Source of the DNA: an uncultured Bacteroidales bacterium
GTDB lineage: Bacteria; Bacteroidota; Bacteroidia; Bacteroidales; P3
Length of the DNA: 64,000 bases
Direction of reading: 5' to 3'
NCBI GenBank assembly: GCA_905234695.1
Contig: CAJOHZ010000005.1
Span: 1 to 64,000, forward strand
Shown here: piece after piece, positions 6,318-14,376 of the stretch
How positions within the stretch are numbered: position 1 is the first letter of the stretch
Layout: the number at the start of each line of letters is the position of its first letter
Made by a program: the position numbers and the translations under genes
The notes under the pieces: generated by a model
The model's database searches: none
What the model was told of the DNA's origin: nothing
Seen by the model: the letters and a program-made list of their open reading frames with translations, nothing else

Positions 6318-9235
6318 TTTAATTTCAAATATTTTGCTGTATACGATTCCTTGCATTGCAGCAGCTTCTCCGGCGTACCAGCGAAGAGCACGCGGCCGCC
6401 TTCGCGGCCGCCCTCGGGACCCATGTCAATCACCCAGTCGGCCACCTTGATAATATCGTGGTGGTGCTCGATAACGATGATGCTGTGCCCCTTTTCTATC
6501 AAGCTGTTGAAGGCGCCGATAAGTTTCTGTATGTCGTGGAAATGGAGTCCTGTGGAGGGCTCGTCGAAGATGAAGAGTTTCGACCGTTCCGCCTCGCCGC
6601 GCACCAGGTACGAGGCCAGCTTGACGCGCTGGGCCTCGCCGCCGCTGAGCGAGCTGGACGACTGGCCCAGTTTCAGGTATCCCAGCCCCACGTCCTGCAA
6701 GGGCTGCAGTCGCGACAGGATACTCCCCTGCCCTTCGAAGAATTCTATGGCCTGGTCAACGGTCATATCCAGCACCTCCGAGATATTTTTCCCATTGTAC
6801 TGCACCTCCAGCGTCTCTTCCTTGAAGCGGGTGCCGTGGCACTCCTCGCACACCAGGTGCACGTCGGCCATGAACTGCATCCCCACGGTCACATACCCTT
6901 CGCCCTCGCAGGTCTCGCAGCGTCCCCCTTCGGTATTGAACGAGAAGTAGCCCGCCTTGTAGCCGCGGCTCTTGGCCAGCGGCTGCTGGGCATAGAGGTG
7001 GCGTATCTCGTCGTAGGCCTTCATGTAGGTGGCGGGGTTGCTGCGTGTCGAGCGGCCGATGGGGTTCTGGTCCACCAGCTCCACGGCGCTGATACGGCTG
7101 ATGTCGCCGTCGATGCCGGCACAACGGCCCACATAGTCCTCGGCGCCGTCGAGGCGTTTCTGCAGCACGTCGTACAGCACCTGCTTCACCAGCGAGGTCT
7201 TGCCCGAGCCGCTGACACCCGTCACCACGGTAAGGACGTTGAGCGGGAAGTCCACGTCGATGTTCTTGAGGTTGTTGCAGAAAGCCTTGTGGACGGTGAT
7301 GCGGTCGCGCCAACAGCGGCGCGACTTCGGCACGGGGATGCTCATCTCTCCGCTGAGATACTTTGCCGTATAGGACCGTACGGGCGTACTCCCGTGTACG
7401 CCCTCGGTGGAGGCAGTGTTCTCTAATGACTGTCCGGGCACCGGGCTCAGTCCGGACACCGGGCCCGCGAAGACCACTTCGCCGCCCAAGCGGCCGGCAC
7501 CGGGGCCGATGTCGATGACATAGTCCGCCGCACGGATGATATCTTCGTCGTGCTCCACCACGATAACGGTGTTGCCCATGTCCCGCAGTTCTTTCAGCAC
7601 ATGGATCAGCCGTTCCGTGTCGCGCGAGTGCAGTCCGATGGAGGGTTCGTCAAGGATGTACATGCTGCCCACCAACGAGCTGCCCAGCGAGGTGGCCAGG
7701 TTGATGCGCTGCGACTCGCCGCCGCTGAGGGTGTTCGAAAGGCGGCTGAGCGAGAGATAGCCCAGTCCCACGTCCATCAGGTAGCCCACGCGGTGGGTCA
7801 GTTCCGTCAGCAGTCGTTTCACCACTTCGCGCTCGTGCGCGGTGAGGGTGGTGCCGTCGGCGGTGGGCTCGGCGGTGATGGAGCGCAGCCACTCGGCAAA
7901 GTCCGATACCGGCATCGCCAACAACTCGGTGATGGCCTTGCCGCATACCTTCACATAGCTGGCGTCCTTGCGCAGCCGCGTGCCGTGGCAGTCGGGACAT
8001 ACGGTCTTGCCCCTATAGCGCGACAGCATCACGCGGTATTGTATCTTGTACGACTGCTCCTCTATCCATTTGAAGAAGCCGTCGATACCCTCCCAACCTC
8101 CGGAACCGTGCCACAGCACGTCGCGCTGGGCGTCGCTGAGGTCACAGTAGGGCTTGTGGATGGGGAAATCCAGTTTGGCGGCCAGCCGCACGAAGTGGTT
8201 CTTCCACTCCTGCATCTTGTCGCCGCGCCAGCACACCACGGCCCCCTCGTATACCGATAGCGCCTTGTTGGGCACCACGATGTCCTCGTCGATACCCATC
8301 ACGCTGCCATAGCCCTGGCAGGTGGGGCAGGCCCCGTAAGGGTTGTTAAAGCTGAAGAAATTGGGATTGGGTTTCTCAAAGGTCATGCCGTCGGCCTCAA
8401 AGCGGTTGGAGAAAGCTCTGGTGCTAGAGCAACTAGAGCAACTAGTCTCTCTAGAGCAACTAGAACCACTAGAGCAACTAGTAATGCCGGCGGCATCGGC
8501 GGCATCGCCGGCATCCACCCCCACCAGGCAATTCCCTCTTCCTTCGAAGAAGGCCGTCTGCACCGACTCCGCCACGCGGGCCGACTGGTCGTCGTCGCCC
8601 GGGCGCACCTGCACCCTATCCACCAACAGGCGCACCTCGGTGCCCTTGTCGGGGTTTGCTTTCAGGGTAGGCAGGTAGTCTTCGATGCGTACCACATTGC
8701 CCGCCACAGAGAGCCTCACGAAGCCCTCCTGCTGCAACATCTCCAGCTGGCCCTTCAGCGGGCGCTCCGCGCTGTATTCCAGCGGGGCGTATAGCGTCAC
8801 CTTCGTCCCTTCGGGGTGACTGTAGACATAGTCCACCACGTCGCTCACCGAGTGGCGCTTCACCTCCACGCCCGACACCGGCGAGAAGGTCCTCCCGATG
8901 CGGGCATACATCAGCTTGAGGTATTCGTACAGTTCCGTCGAGGTGCCCACCGTGGAACGGGGGTTCGACGTGTTGACCTTCTGCTCGATGGCCACGGCGG
9001 GCGCGATATTCTCTATCAAGTCTACCTCGGGCTTGGCCATACGCCCCAGAAACTGGCGGGCATACGACGAGAGGCTCTCCACATACCGTCGTTGTCCTTC
9101 GGCATAGAGGGTATCGAAAGCCAGACTCGACTTGCCCGAGCCGCTGAGGCCCGTGATGACCACCAACTTCCCCTGCGGGATGTCGACCGAGAGGTTCTTG
9201 AGGTTGTTGACGCGCGCGCCGTGGATTCTAATCAT
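6314..9235 (-). CDS. uvrA: Excinuclease ABC subunit A with repeat-derived insertions
   Basis: UvrA is the DNA damage sensor of nucleotide excision repair. The 973-aa protein has two ABC ATPase modules: Walker [10 protein letters not shown] near residue 30 and GVSGSGKTS in the second half, signature [12 protein letters not shown] and [12 protein letters not shown], and zinc-binding CxxC motifs such as [10 protein letters not shown] and CPDCHGTRL. Two stretches do not belong to the family. Residues about 240-275 are Asp/Ala- then Ser/Cys-rich and are encoded by 9-bp tandem repeats. About residues 600-626 are encoded by two small palindromic elements. Both keep the frame open, so the gene is probably functional. 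It lies 6 bp downstream of fba. Confidence 0.95.
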   Translation of the reverse strand: MIRIHGARVNNLKNLSVDIPQGKLVVITGLSGSGKSSLAFDTLYAEGQRRYVESLSSYARQFLGRMAKPEVDLIENIAPAVAIEQKVNTSNPRSTVGTSTELYEYLKLMYARIGRTFSPVSGVEVKRHSVSDVVDYVYSHPEGTKVTLYAPLEYSAERPLKGQLEMLQQEGFVRLSVAGNVVRIEDYLPTLKANPDKGTEVRLLVDRVQVRPGDDDQSARVAESVQTAFFEGRGNCLVGVDAGDAADAAGITSCSSGSSCSRETSCSSCSSTRAFSNRFEADGMTFEKPNPNFFSFNNPYGACPTCQGYGSVMGIDEDIVVPNKALSVYEGAVVCWRGDKMQEWKNHFVRLAAKLDFPIHKPYCDLSDAQRDVLWHGSGGWEGIDGFFKWIEEQSYKIQYRVMLSRYRGKTVCPDCHGTRLRKDASYVKVCGKAITELLAMPVSDFAEWLRSITAEPTADGTTLTAHEREVVKRLLTELTHRVGYLMDVGLGYLSLSRLSNTLSGGESQRINLATSLGSSLVGSMYILDEPSIGLHSRDTERLIHVLKELRDMGNTVIVVEHDEDIIRAADYVIDIGPGAGRLGGEVVFAGPVSGLSPVPGQSLENTASTEGVHGSTPVRSYTAKYLSGEMSIPVPKSRRCWRDRITVHKAFCNNLKNIDVDFPLNVLTVVTGVSGSGKTSLVKQVLYDVLQKRLDGAEDYVGRCAGIDGDISRISAVELVDQNPIGRSTRSNPATYMKAYDEIRHLYAQQPLAKSRGYKAGYFSFNTEGGRCETCEGEGYVTVGMQFMADVHLVCEECHGTRFKEETLEVQYNGKNISEVLDMTVDQAIEFFEGQGSILSRLQPLQDVGLGYLKLGQSSSSLSGGEAQRVKLASYLVRGEAERSKLFIFDEPSTGLHFHDIQKLIGAFNSLIEKGHSIIVIEHHHDIIKVADWVIDMGPEGGREGGRVLFAGTPEKLLQCKESYTAKYLKLN
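7382..7403. repeat. 22-bp hairpin element inside uvrA (GVHGSTP element)
   Basis: Second copy of the element in mnmE (4518-4539), identical over 22 bp, with 8-bp arms. The coding strand reads GVHGSTP within a non-conserved insertion between the first ATPase half and the YLSGEM segment. Confidence 0.85.
7429..7464. repeat. Paired CCGG-type palindromic elements inside uvrA
   Basis: Two adjacent copies in inverted relation (GTCCGGGCACCGGGC and GTCCGGACACCGGGC). They encode the [10 protein letters not shown] segment, absent from typical UvrA. Confidence 0.6.
8421..8484. repeat. 9-bp CTAG tandem array inside uvrA
   Basis: Units of AGTTGCTCT and variants on the coding strand, spaced 9 bp, encode a Ser/Cys-rich stretch near residues 251-272. 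The adjoining 8485-8520 holds a second 9-bp pattern (GGCATCGCC-like units) that encodes the Asp/Ala-rich stretch. Confidence 0.85.
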
Positions 9236-9241
9236 CGGAGC

Positions 9242-10249
9242 CTATTGGATGGCCAGTTTTCCGTTCGAGCCGAGGACGTTGACAATCTTGTGGATGTACA
9301 TCTTCTTCATGCTCTCGCGGGCGGGTTTCAGATACTGGCGCGGGTCGAAATGGTCGGGATGCTCAGCCATGTGCTTGCGGATGGCGGCGGTCATGGCCAG
9401 ACGGCTGTCGCTGTCGATATTGATCTTGCACACGGCGCTCTTGGCGGCCTTGCGCAGCTGCTCCTCGGGGATACCCACGGCAGCCTTCAGGCAACCGCCG
9501 TTGGCGTTGATGGTGTCCACCTCGTCCTGCGGCACGCTGCTGCTGCCGTGCAGTACGATGGGGAAGCCGGGGAGCTTCTTCTCGATGGCCGACAGCACAT
9601 CGAATGCCAAGGGAGGCGGCACCAGACGGCCCGTCGCCGGGTCAACGGTGCACTGCTCGGGGGTGAACTTATAGGCGCCGTGGCTGGTGCCGATGCTGAT
9701 GGCCAGGCTGTCCACGCCGGTCTTGGTAACGAAGTCGATGACTTCCTCGGGTTTGGTGTAGTGGCTCTCGGCGGCGCTCACTTCGTCCTCCACGCCGGCC
9801 AGCACGCCTAGTTCGCCCTCCACGGTGACATCGAACTGGTGGGCATATTCCACCACCTTCTTGGTCACCGCCACATTCTCGTCGTAGGGCAGTGCGCTGC
9901 CGTCAATCATCACGCTGCTGAAGCCCATGTCGATGCAGCTCTTGCAGGTCTCGAAGCTGTCGCCGTGGTCCAGGTGCAGCACAATCTCGGGATGGGCACA
10001 GCCCAGCTCCTTGGCGTACTCCACGGCCCCTTCGGCCATATAGCGCAGCAGGGTCTGGTTGGCGTAGTCGCGGGCGCCCTTGCTCACCTGCAGGATGACG
10101 GGGCTCTTGGTCTCGACGGCAGCCATAATGATGGCCTGCATCTGCTCCATATTGTTGAAATTGAATGCGGGGATGGCGTAGCCGCCGTCCACTGCCTTGG
10201 CGAACATTGCGCGGGTGTTCACCAGCCCGATTTTCTTATAGTCTACCAT
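9242..10249 (-). CDS. fba: Class II fructose-1,6-bisphosphate aldolase
   Basis: It cleaves fructose-1,6-bisphosphate to glyceraldehyde-3-phosphate and dihydroxyacetone phosphate using zinc. The 335-aa protein has the class II signatures: [11 protein letters not shown], the zinc-binding and catalytic HLDHGDS near residue 93, [13 protein letters not shown], and [11 protein letters not shown] followed by VLHGSSS with a zinc histidine. Length and order fit the zinc-dependent type B enzymes common in Bacteroidota. It is followed after 6 bp by uvrA on the same strand, so cotranscription is likely. Its upstream region is an AT-rich 9-bp repeat array. Confidence 0.96.
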   Translation of the reverse strand: MVDYKKIGLVNTRAMFAKAVDGGYAIPAFNFNNMEQMQAIIMAAVETKSPVILQVSKGARDYANQTLLRYMAEGAVEYAKELGCAHPEIVLHLDHGDSFETCKSCIDMGFSSVMIDGSALPYDENVAVTKKVVEYAHQFDVTVEGELGVLAGVEDEVSAAESHYTKPEEVIDFVTKTGVDSLAISIGTSHGAYKFTPEQCTVDPATGRLVPPPLAFDVLSAIEKKLPGFPIVLHGSSSVPQDEVDTINANGGCLKAAVGIPEEQLRKAAKSAVCKINIDSDSRLAMTAAIRKHMAEHPDHFDPRQYLKPARESMKKMYIHKIVNVLGSNGKLAIQ

Positions 10250-10261
10250 AACTTTATAATT

Positions 10262-10400
10262 TTAATTGAATTATTTCTTAAAATTGAAGCAATTGAATCA
10301 ATTGAGACAATTGAAGTAATTGATTTTGATTGAATCAATTGATTCCATTAATTCCATTCCTTCCATTAAACTCCATTTCCATTCCTTCCATTATCTCCAG
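10262..10400. repeat. 9-bp AATTGAAnn tandem array between fba and the four-helix-bundle gene
   Basis: Units such as AATTGAAGC, AATTGAATC, AATTGAGAC and AATTGAAGT repeat every 9 bp, then grade into reverse-oriented ATTCCATTC-type units. The array reaches into the last codons of the gene at 10391. It fills the gene gap upstream of fba. Confidence 0.85.
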
Positions 10401-10975
10401 CCTCCTCCATTCCTACTCCGATACTCCTGCCGCGCTGCGTACATCCGCTCCTTCAGGCCACCCTCCTCCAAAAACCGCTGCGACTTGGCCTTGATCAGCC
10501 GGTCCAAGAAATAAACCGCCTGGTCAATCATCCCGAGGGTCATATTGGCCACCGTCTCCGGTGGGCGCTCCTGCGCCAATCCCATATAATACTCCGCGTC
10601 CGCGTGCTGCTTCCCCACAGCCCAGAGGGCCTTCATCTCGCGACTGTCGCGAGCCCACTGCGCAAAGCCACGCACCCGAAGCCAGTCCTGATAATCCTCA
10701 TGCAACTCGTGGAGGCTTCCCACAGCGACTTTCAACAACTTCAGCTCCGACTCCTTCGAAGCCTCTCCGTCGACGATGCCCTCGACAATATTCTGTTTGC
10801 CGCTGCGCGCCGCCTGCACCATCTGGTCGACGGTGCGGTCCTTGGTCTTGTCCAAATAATGTTGACAGAAATAATATGTCAAGTCGTAGACCACCGTCGC
10901 CTTCTGATAACAGACAAGGTTCTTGTAGTCTCCGCTCCGCCTCAGCAACTCCCCCTGCGCACCTGGCACCTTCAT
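10391..10975 (-). CDS. Four-helix-bundle protein (23S rRNA intervening-sequence protein family)
   Basis: 194 aa. The N-terminal 120 residues match the four-helix-bundle family named after 23S rRNA intervening sequences: YKNLVCYQKATVVYDLTYYF, then AARSGKQNIVEG and SELKLLKVAVGSLHELHEDY. A C-terminal extension (about 130-194) fits the suffix-domain subgroup. The biochemical role is unknown and there is no rRNA nearby. A promoter box lies at 11059-11066. The last codons fall in a 9-bp array (GGGW region), so the extreme C-terminus may be repeat-derived. A second family member is at 33169. Confidence 0.8.
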   Translation of the reverse strand: MKVPGAQGELLRRSGDYKNLVCYQKATVVYDLTYYFCQHYLDKTKDRTVDQMVQAARSGKQNIVEGIVDGEASKESELKLLKVAVGSLHELHEDYQDWLRVRGFAQWARDSREMKALWAVGKQHADAEYYMGLAQERPPETVANMTLGMIDQAVYFLDRLIKAKSQRFLEEGGLKERMYAARQEYRSRNGGGWR

Positions 10976-10992
10976 ATAGTACCCTCCTTTAT

Positions 10993-11047
10993 AATCATCT
11001 CCATTATCTCCATTGCTTCAATTATCTCCATTCCCTCAATCTCCCTC
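10993..11047. repeat. 9-bp tandem array in the leader of the four-helix-bundle gene
   Basis: Units CATTATCTC, CATTGCTTC, AATTATCTC and CATTCCCTC spaced 9 bp. They lie between the promoter box and the start codon, so they would form the mRNA leader. Confidence 0.75.
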
Positions 11048-11058
11048 TTTTCCGACTG

Positions 11059-11066
11059 CAAAGATA
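11059..11066 (-). promoter_or_regulatory. -7 promoter box for the four-helix-bundle gene
   Basis: CAAAGATA on the plus strand. It lies in a 37-bp segment (11047-11083) that is repeated base for base at 12088-12124, ahead of the nucleotidyltransferase remnant. Confidence 0.7.
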
Positions 11067-11092
11067 CGATTTTTTTTTGGATTGAACGAATT

Positions 11093-11124
11093 CCCCTAAA
11101 AGAAAGCCCCGACACCAGCGGGGC
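11093..11124 (-). terminator. Rho-independent terminator of the toxin-antitoxin operon
   Basis: Stem GCCCCG (11106-11111) with CGGGGC (11119-11124) around a 7-base loop. On the minus strand it is followed by a U-rich run, just downstream of the toxin stop at 11188. Confidence 0.7.
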
Positions 11125-11187
11125 CGAGGTTCTTTAAGCCGGATTATCTCATAGTCCATATCGCTCACGGATGCCTGAGAATTCATG

Positions 11188-11490
11188 TTATTCTTCATGC
11201 ATGTTCTGCGCATGGCAAGCATCCACTATAGTGACGGTTTCACCATCAAAGGTATAAGCGAAATACCACTTGTCCGTATTTGCCATAAAGTACCCTTTCC
11301 AACGTGATATTGTGGGCTCTCGGCGTAAAAGCGTACGCTCAATGTCATAAATAGAGAACACCGCATCATGGACATTCCTCATAAAGTCGGTATAATCATA
11401 CGTATGACGATACCTCCTTGCGACGTTCCTATAGAACGAGCGTATTTTTTGCTGTGCTAAAGGCCTGACAACGTAATTCATCAGATTCAC
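11188..11490 (-). CDS. RelE/ParE-like toxin (putative)
   Basis: 100 aa. The layout fits the RelE/ParE fold: an N-terminal helical pair (PLAQQKIRSFYRNVARRYRH), then a central basic stretch (RTLLRREPTISRWKGYFMA) and a final beta strand region (WYFAYTFDGETVTIVDACH). ParE members bind gyrase and RelE members cleave mRNA on ribosomes; which applies here cannot be told. The start overlaps the stop of the 60-aa upstream gene by 4 bp, the usual arrangement of antitoxin-toxin pairs, and a terminator follows. Confidence 0.65.
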   Translation of the reverse strand: MNLMNYVVRPLAQQKIRSFYRNVARRYRHTYDYTDFMRNVHDAVFSIYDIERTLLRREPTISRWKGYFMANTDKWYFAYTFDGETVTIVDACHAQNMHEE

Positions 11491-11669
11491 TCTGCGTAAA
11501 TAGCCTTTATATCCCGTTCTATTGCACGATAAAGTTCCTCTACGCTCATGTCTCTTGCCACTGCCGACTCCTTTCTTGCAGGAGCATACGCCATGACGGG
11601 TTCTTCGACGGAGGGGGTCGGGTTGCAGGCCTCGGGCATGGGGGCGGTGTTATGCGGATGCTGTGCCAT
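11487..11669 (-). CDS. Putative antitoxin of the RelE/ParE-like pair
   Basis: 60 aa. The first half is proline-rich and likely disordered. The second half (RDMSVEELYRAIERDIKAIY) is an amphipathic helix that could wrap a toxin. No DNA-binding domain is visible, so autoregulation is uncertain. Assignment rests on size and on the 4-bp overlap with the downstream toxin-like gene. A later ATG (VMAYAP) is a possible shorter start. Confidence 0.5.
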   Translation of the reverse strand: MAQHPHNTAPMPEACNPTPSVEEPVMAYAPARKESAVARDMSVEELYRAIERDIKAIYAE

Positions 11670-11753
11670 ATATCTATTTTTGTTTCTTGTTTCTCTCTTA
11701 TCTCATGGCAACTTTATCAGTTGCTCAACCTTGTCAAGGAATGTCCAGGCCTT

Positions 11754-12067
11754 TCATAAGCGGACGGCGTCATGTTGGACACTTTTATAGAAGGGGGTAA
11801 TACTGTGGTTGCGGTGCCAGTCTTCCTTCCCATAGGCGAAGAGTTGGACCACCTCGCCCGTCTCCACAATCAAGTCGCACATGTGGTCCACAAAACGGCT
11901 TTCGTCGGCCGTAGACAACGAGGGCTGCGGCGATACACCAGCACATCCCAATCCGAGTCTTCGCGGGCCGTCTCCCGGGCGCGGGAACCATAAAGCCACA
12001 CCTCGGCCTGAGGGTCGACCTCATGCACGTTCTGCTTTATCCGTTCTCGCATTGCTTTATCTGTCAT
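11754..12067 (-). pseudogene. Nucleotidyltransferase (MNT-type), frameshifted
   Basis: The first frame from 12067 reads MTDKAMRERIKQNV, then the catalytic signature YGSRARETAREDSDWDVLV, typical of small antitoxin-like nucleotidyltransferases with GSxAR and DxD. After WDVLVY the frame is lost. The expected second half (ADESRFVDHM, then FAYGKEDWHRNHSITPFYKS and a stop at 11754) lies in another frame, with the switch near 11905-11930. Either a single-base indel has broken the gene or the assembly has an error. Family members often pair with a HEPN partner; none is seen here. Confidence 0.75.
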
Positions 12068-12099
12068 GGCGCAATCCTTTCCTTTTACTTTTCCGACTG

Positions 12100-12107
12100 C
12101 AAAGATA
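12100..12107 (-). promoter_or_regulatory. -7 promoter box for the nucleotidyltransferase remnant
   Basis: CAAAGATA on the plus strand, 33 bp upstream of the ATG at 12067. It is part of the 37-bp duplicate of the segment at 11047-11083. Confidence 0.65.
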
Positions 12108-12129
12108 CGATTTTTTTTTGGATTAGCAA

Positions 12130-12172
12130 AATAATCAAAAAAAATACCCCGCTGGTGAGCGGGGCATTTTTT
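12130..12172 (-). terminator. Rho-independent terminator after the fimbrillin-like gene
   Basis: Stem CCCCGC (12147-12152) with GCGGGG (12159-12164), loop TGGTGA. A-rich upstream and T-rich downstream flanks on the plus strand allow function in either direction. It follows the minus-strand gene that ends at 12220. Confidence 0.8.
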
Positions 12173-12219
12173 GGGTTTTTGATATCTTAAAAGATTATTG
12201 GAAATACTTTATCTCAGTA

Positions 12220-13758
12220 TCATTCAAAGTGGACTTCCTCAACCCCACTGCCAACTGACCCATAATTAAAATGGACACCGCCTCCCGTGGTTTCTTCTGA
12301 TGAGAAAAATTCTCCTGATACATAATCATACATACAAGGCACAAATCCACTTCCCGCTGTGATTCCGTGTGTAAGGCCATACAGGCTCAATTTACTATCC
12401 CAGTTTGCGACTGTCACCTTGGTGGGAATCCCATGGAAACGCCATCCTGAAGCATCCTTTATATTGAAATAGTGCATTTTCCCCAAGTAATAACGCTTAT
12501 TGGCATCATTTTTGGCCCCAAACACCCATATGGACGAATTACTATACGAAGAAGGAGTAGATATCGCAGTGACACTCCTATCTCCCGTTGTCTCATTTTT
12601 TATAACCAACTCACTCGGTGTATGAGATATCACGATACGATCCGTACTACTTGCAGCGAATGTACTAGGCTGTATGCGACCTCTTCCCGTCTGAACCAAA
12701 TCATTAGTCCCACTCTTTGGAGCGTTCCACAAATAAAACACTGCATTTTGTGACACATCAACATTTATCCCATATAGAAATTCCGCTGTGGGAGTAGTCG
12801 GCAATACCAGTCCACCCGCATTCATTGTCTCTAAACTCGTATATATTCGCGTAGTATTATTAGCTTCCACGCGACTATCAAAATAGGGCCGCTGATAACC
12901 CAAACCCGTACCTTGACGATTTCCTGCCAAATACGTCACTATTGATGCCACATTATAGGATCCAATTGTGGGGAATATATTCATTGGTATGACAAGATTA
13001 GCAGGAAGTGATGCGGTAACAGGTGCTCCGCGAAGATACACACCTTTTTGACCTCCTACCGTAGCCACAACTCCGACATAAAGAGTCTCTGGTGCAGCCA
13101 ATGCAGGAACAGGAATATAAAAATCCATTCCAGCGCTCGCACCCGTATATTGCCCCTCGGGGAAATACAGCGACACATATTTATTTCCACTAACAGACCC
13201 TAAAGAAATGTTACCATTATCACCAATGGTAACTATTGCAGTACCAGAGAGATTCGTATTCTCTGAATGAATATTAATATTGTGAACAGTGACGTTGTTT
13301 GTAACATGAATCTTGAGAAGGGTGCACAGATTCTTAAAGAAAAGAATTTGGCCACTTTCCCCTTCAACAGCCTTGGCCGCCATCGGTGCTCCCAAGACTT
13401 GATGCCCATTACTTACACTATACTCATATACTGCAGGAAGTGTAATCGAGGTTGAGGCGGTAACCGCATCTCCATTCACGCACGAAGCGGGGTATACAGC
13501 ATAATAATTCTCTGCTTGAGTTACCGAAACCGACGACCCACTAACTTCGGTTGTCGTCCCATTAATTTTAATTTGATCCCCATTGTCCCAACACGTATAA
13601 CTCACTCCGTTAGCAGTCTCAATATGAGTCTTTTCCTGTGAAGTATATTTCTCCGTTTGGAGTGAAAGTGTCACTATACCCGAATCTTTTTTGCACCCTG
13701 TTGTCATAAGCATCAGGGCTGCCGCAAAAACAAATATATTAAATGAGATTTTTTTCAT
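12220..13758 (-). CDS. Fimbrillin-like surface lipoprotein (putative)
   Basis: 512 aa. A lipoprotein signal peptide (MKKISFNIFVFAAALMLMTT, lipobox TTGCKK) predicts an envelope lipoprotein. Residues 30-270 have the pattern of Bacteroidales fimbrillin-like (Mfa-like) proteins: a threonine-rich start, SYTCWDNGDQIKING, AVYPAS, a central FFKNLCTLLKIHV segment and YFPEGQY. The second half resembles a beta-sandwich (LamG-like) domain by pattern only. Base composition is more AT-rich than the neighbours. It is preceded by a small Gly/Ser/Tyr-rich gene and followed by a terminator. A structural pilin or adhesin role is an inference. Confidence 0.65.
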   Translation of the reverse strand: MKKISFNIFVFAAALMLMTTGCKKDSGIVTLSLQTEKYTSQEKTHIETANGVSYTCWDNGDQIKINGTTTEVSGSSVSVTQAENYYAVYPASCVNGDAVTASTSITLPAVYEYSVSNGHQVLGAPMAAKAVEGESGQILFFKNLCTLLKIHVTNNVTVHNINIHSENTNLSGTAIVTIGDNGNISLGSVSGNKYVSLYFPEGQYTGASAGMDFYIPVPALAAPETLYVGVVATVGGQKGVYLRGAPVTASLPANLVIPMNIFPTIGSYNVASIVTYLAGNRQGTGLGYQRPYFDSRVEANNTTRIYTSLETMNAGGLVLPTTPTAEFLYGINVDVSQNAVFYLWNAPKSGTNDLVQTGRGRIQPSTFAASSTDRIVISHTPSELVIKNETTGDRSVTAISTPSSYSNSSIWVFGAKNDANKRYYLGKMHYFNIKDASGWRFHGIPTKVTVANWDSKLSLYGLTHGITAGSGFVPCMYDYVSGEFFSSEETTGGGVHFNYGSVGSGVEEVHFE

Positions 13759-13810
13759 AACCCTATTTTTTAAGATACCAGTACTTTTATAAAGTCATCT
13801 GTACTATCCA

Positions 13811-14074
13811 TTAAAAATAACTACCAAAATAGCCACCACCGTCACTTCCATTTCCGTTGCCAGAGAAATAGCCAGAATTACCTGATGGAAGACCACTGCT
13901 ATAATAGTTGCTATAGTCGCTGGCGCTAATCCCCAACAGATTTTGAGCAACATCGCTATCTACCGTTGGGTTTTTCACCTCTATATCACTTTCGGAGTAC
14001 CCGCGTTCCACCTGGAACTCCACAACGGTGAGTTGCGGGGCCAGATAGGGCGTTTTGTTCGAAAACTCTTTCAT
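13811..14074 (-). CDS. Small Gly/Ser/Tyr-rich protein upstream of a fimbrillin-like gene
   Basis: 87 aa, family not recognised. It opens with KTPYLAPQLTVVEFQVERGY, a style seen in short Bacteroidales proteins of unknown role. It continues with an acidic stretch and ends in a low-complexity tail of Gly, Ser, Tyr and Phe. There is no signal peptide. It has its own promoter box (14164-14171) and lies 52 bp upstream of the fimbrillin-like lipoprotein on the same strand, so the two probably form one transcript. Confidence 0.6.
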   Translation of the reverse strand: MKEFSNKTPYLAPQLTVVEFQVERGYSESDIEVKNPTVDSDVAQNLLGISASDYSNYYSSGLPSGNSGYFSGNGNGSDGGGYFGSYF

Positions 14075-14376
14075 TTCCGTATTTATGAGTTTTTATGTTT
14101 TTTACTTTATTTCAGCACGATAGATGAGATTCCCATCCTGAAATCCCATTCTCTATCATTTTGCAAAGATACGACGTTTTTCCCATTCCGCAAGTTTTTT
14201 TTAACTTTTCAGCGCGGTTTTTTTTAACAATTCCGGTAACCGGCTGTTAACTTATTGTACCCCAATATCCCGCCCGCAAGTTAAATCTCATTTAACAATT
14301 CGCCCTGTGATTAAAGCCCGGGAGCCATTACCTCAACGCCTCCCGACACTGGAAAAACAGAAGCAATCGAACAGGG
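14075..14376. other. AT-rich intergenic region
   Basis: 302 bp between the small Gly/Ser/Tyr-rich gene and the ispE stop. It holds the promoter box at 14164-14171 and a short palindrome CCGGTAACCGG near 14234. No gene or terminator is evident in the rest. Confidence 0.6.
14164..14171 (-). promoter_or_regulatory. -7 promoter box for the 13811-14074 gene
   Basis: CAAAGATA on the plus strand gives TATCTTTG on the minus strand, 90 bp upstream of the ATG at 14074. Confidence 0.6.

Noticed and set aside
10391..10975. Link of the four-helix-bundle proteins to split 23S rRNA
   Set aside because: The family name comes from rRNA intervening sequences, but no rRNA gene is in the window.
11022..11222. 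66-aa open frame on the minus strand
   Set aside because: Covers the terminator and promoter between the toxin and the four-helix-bundle gene; composition is not protein-like.
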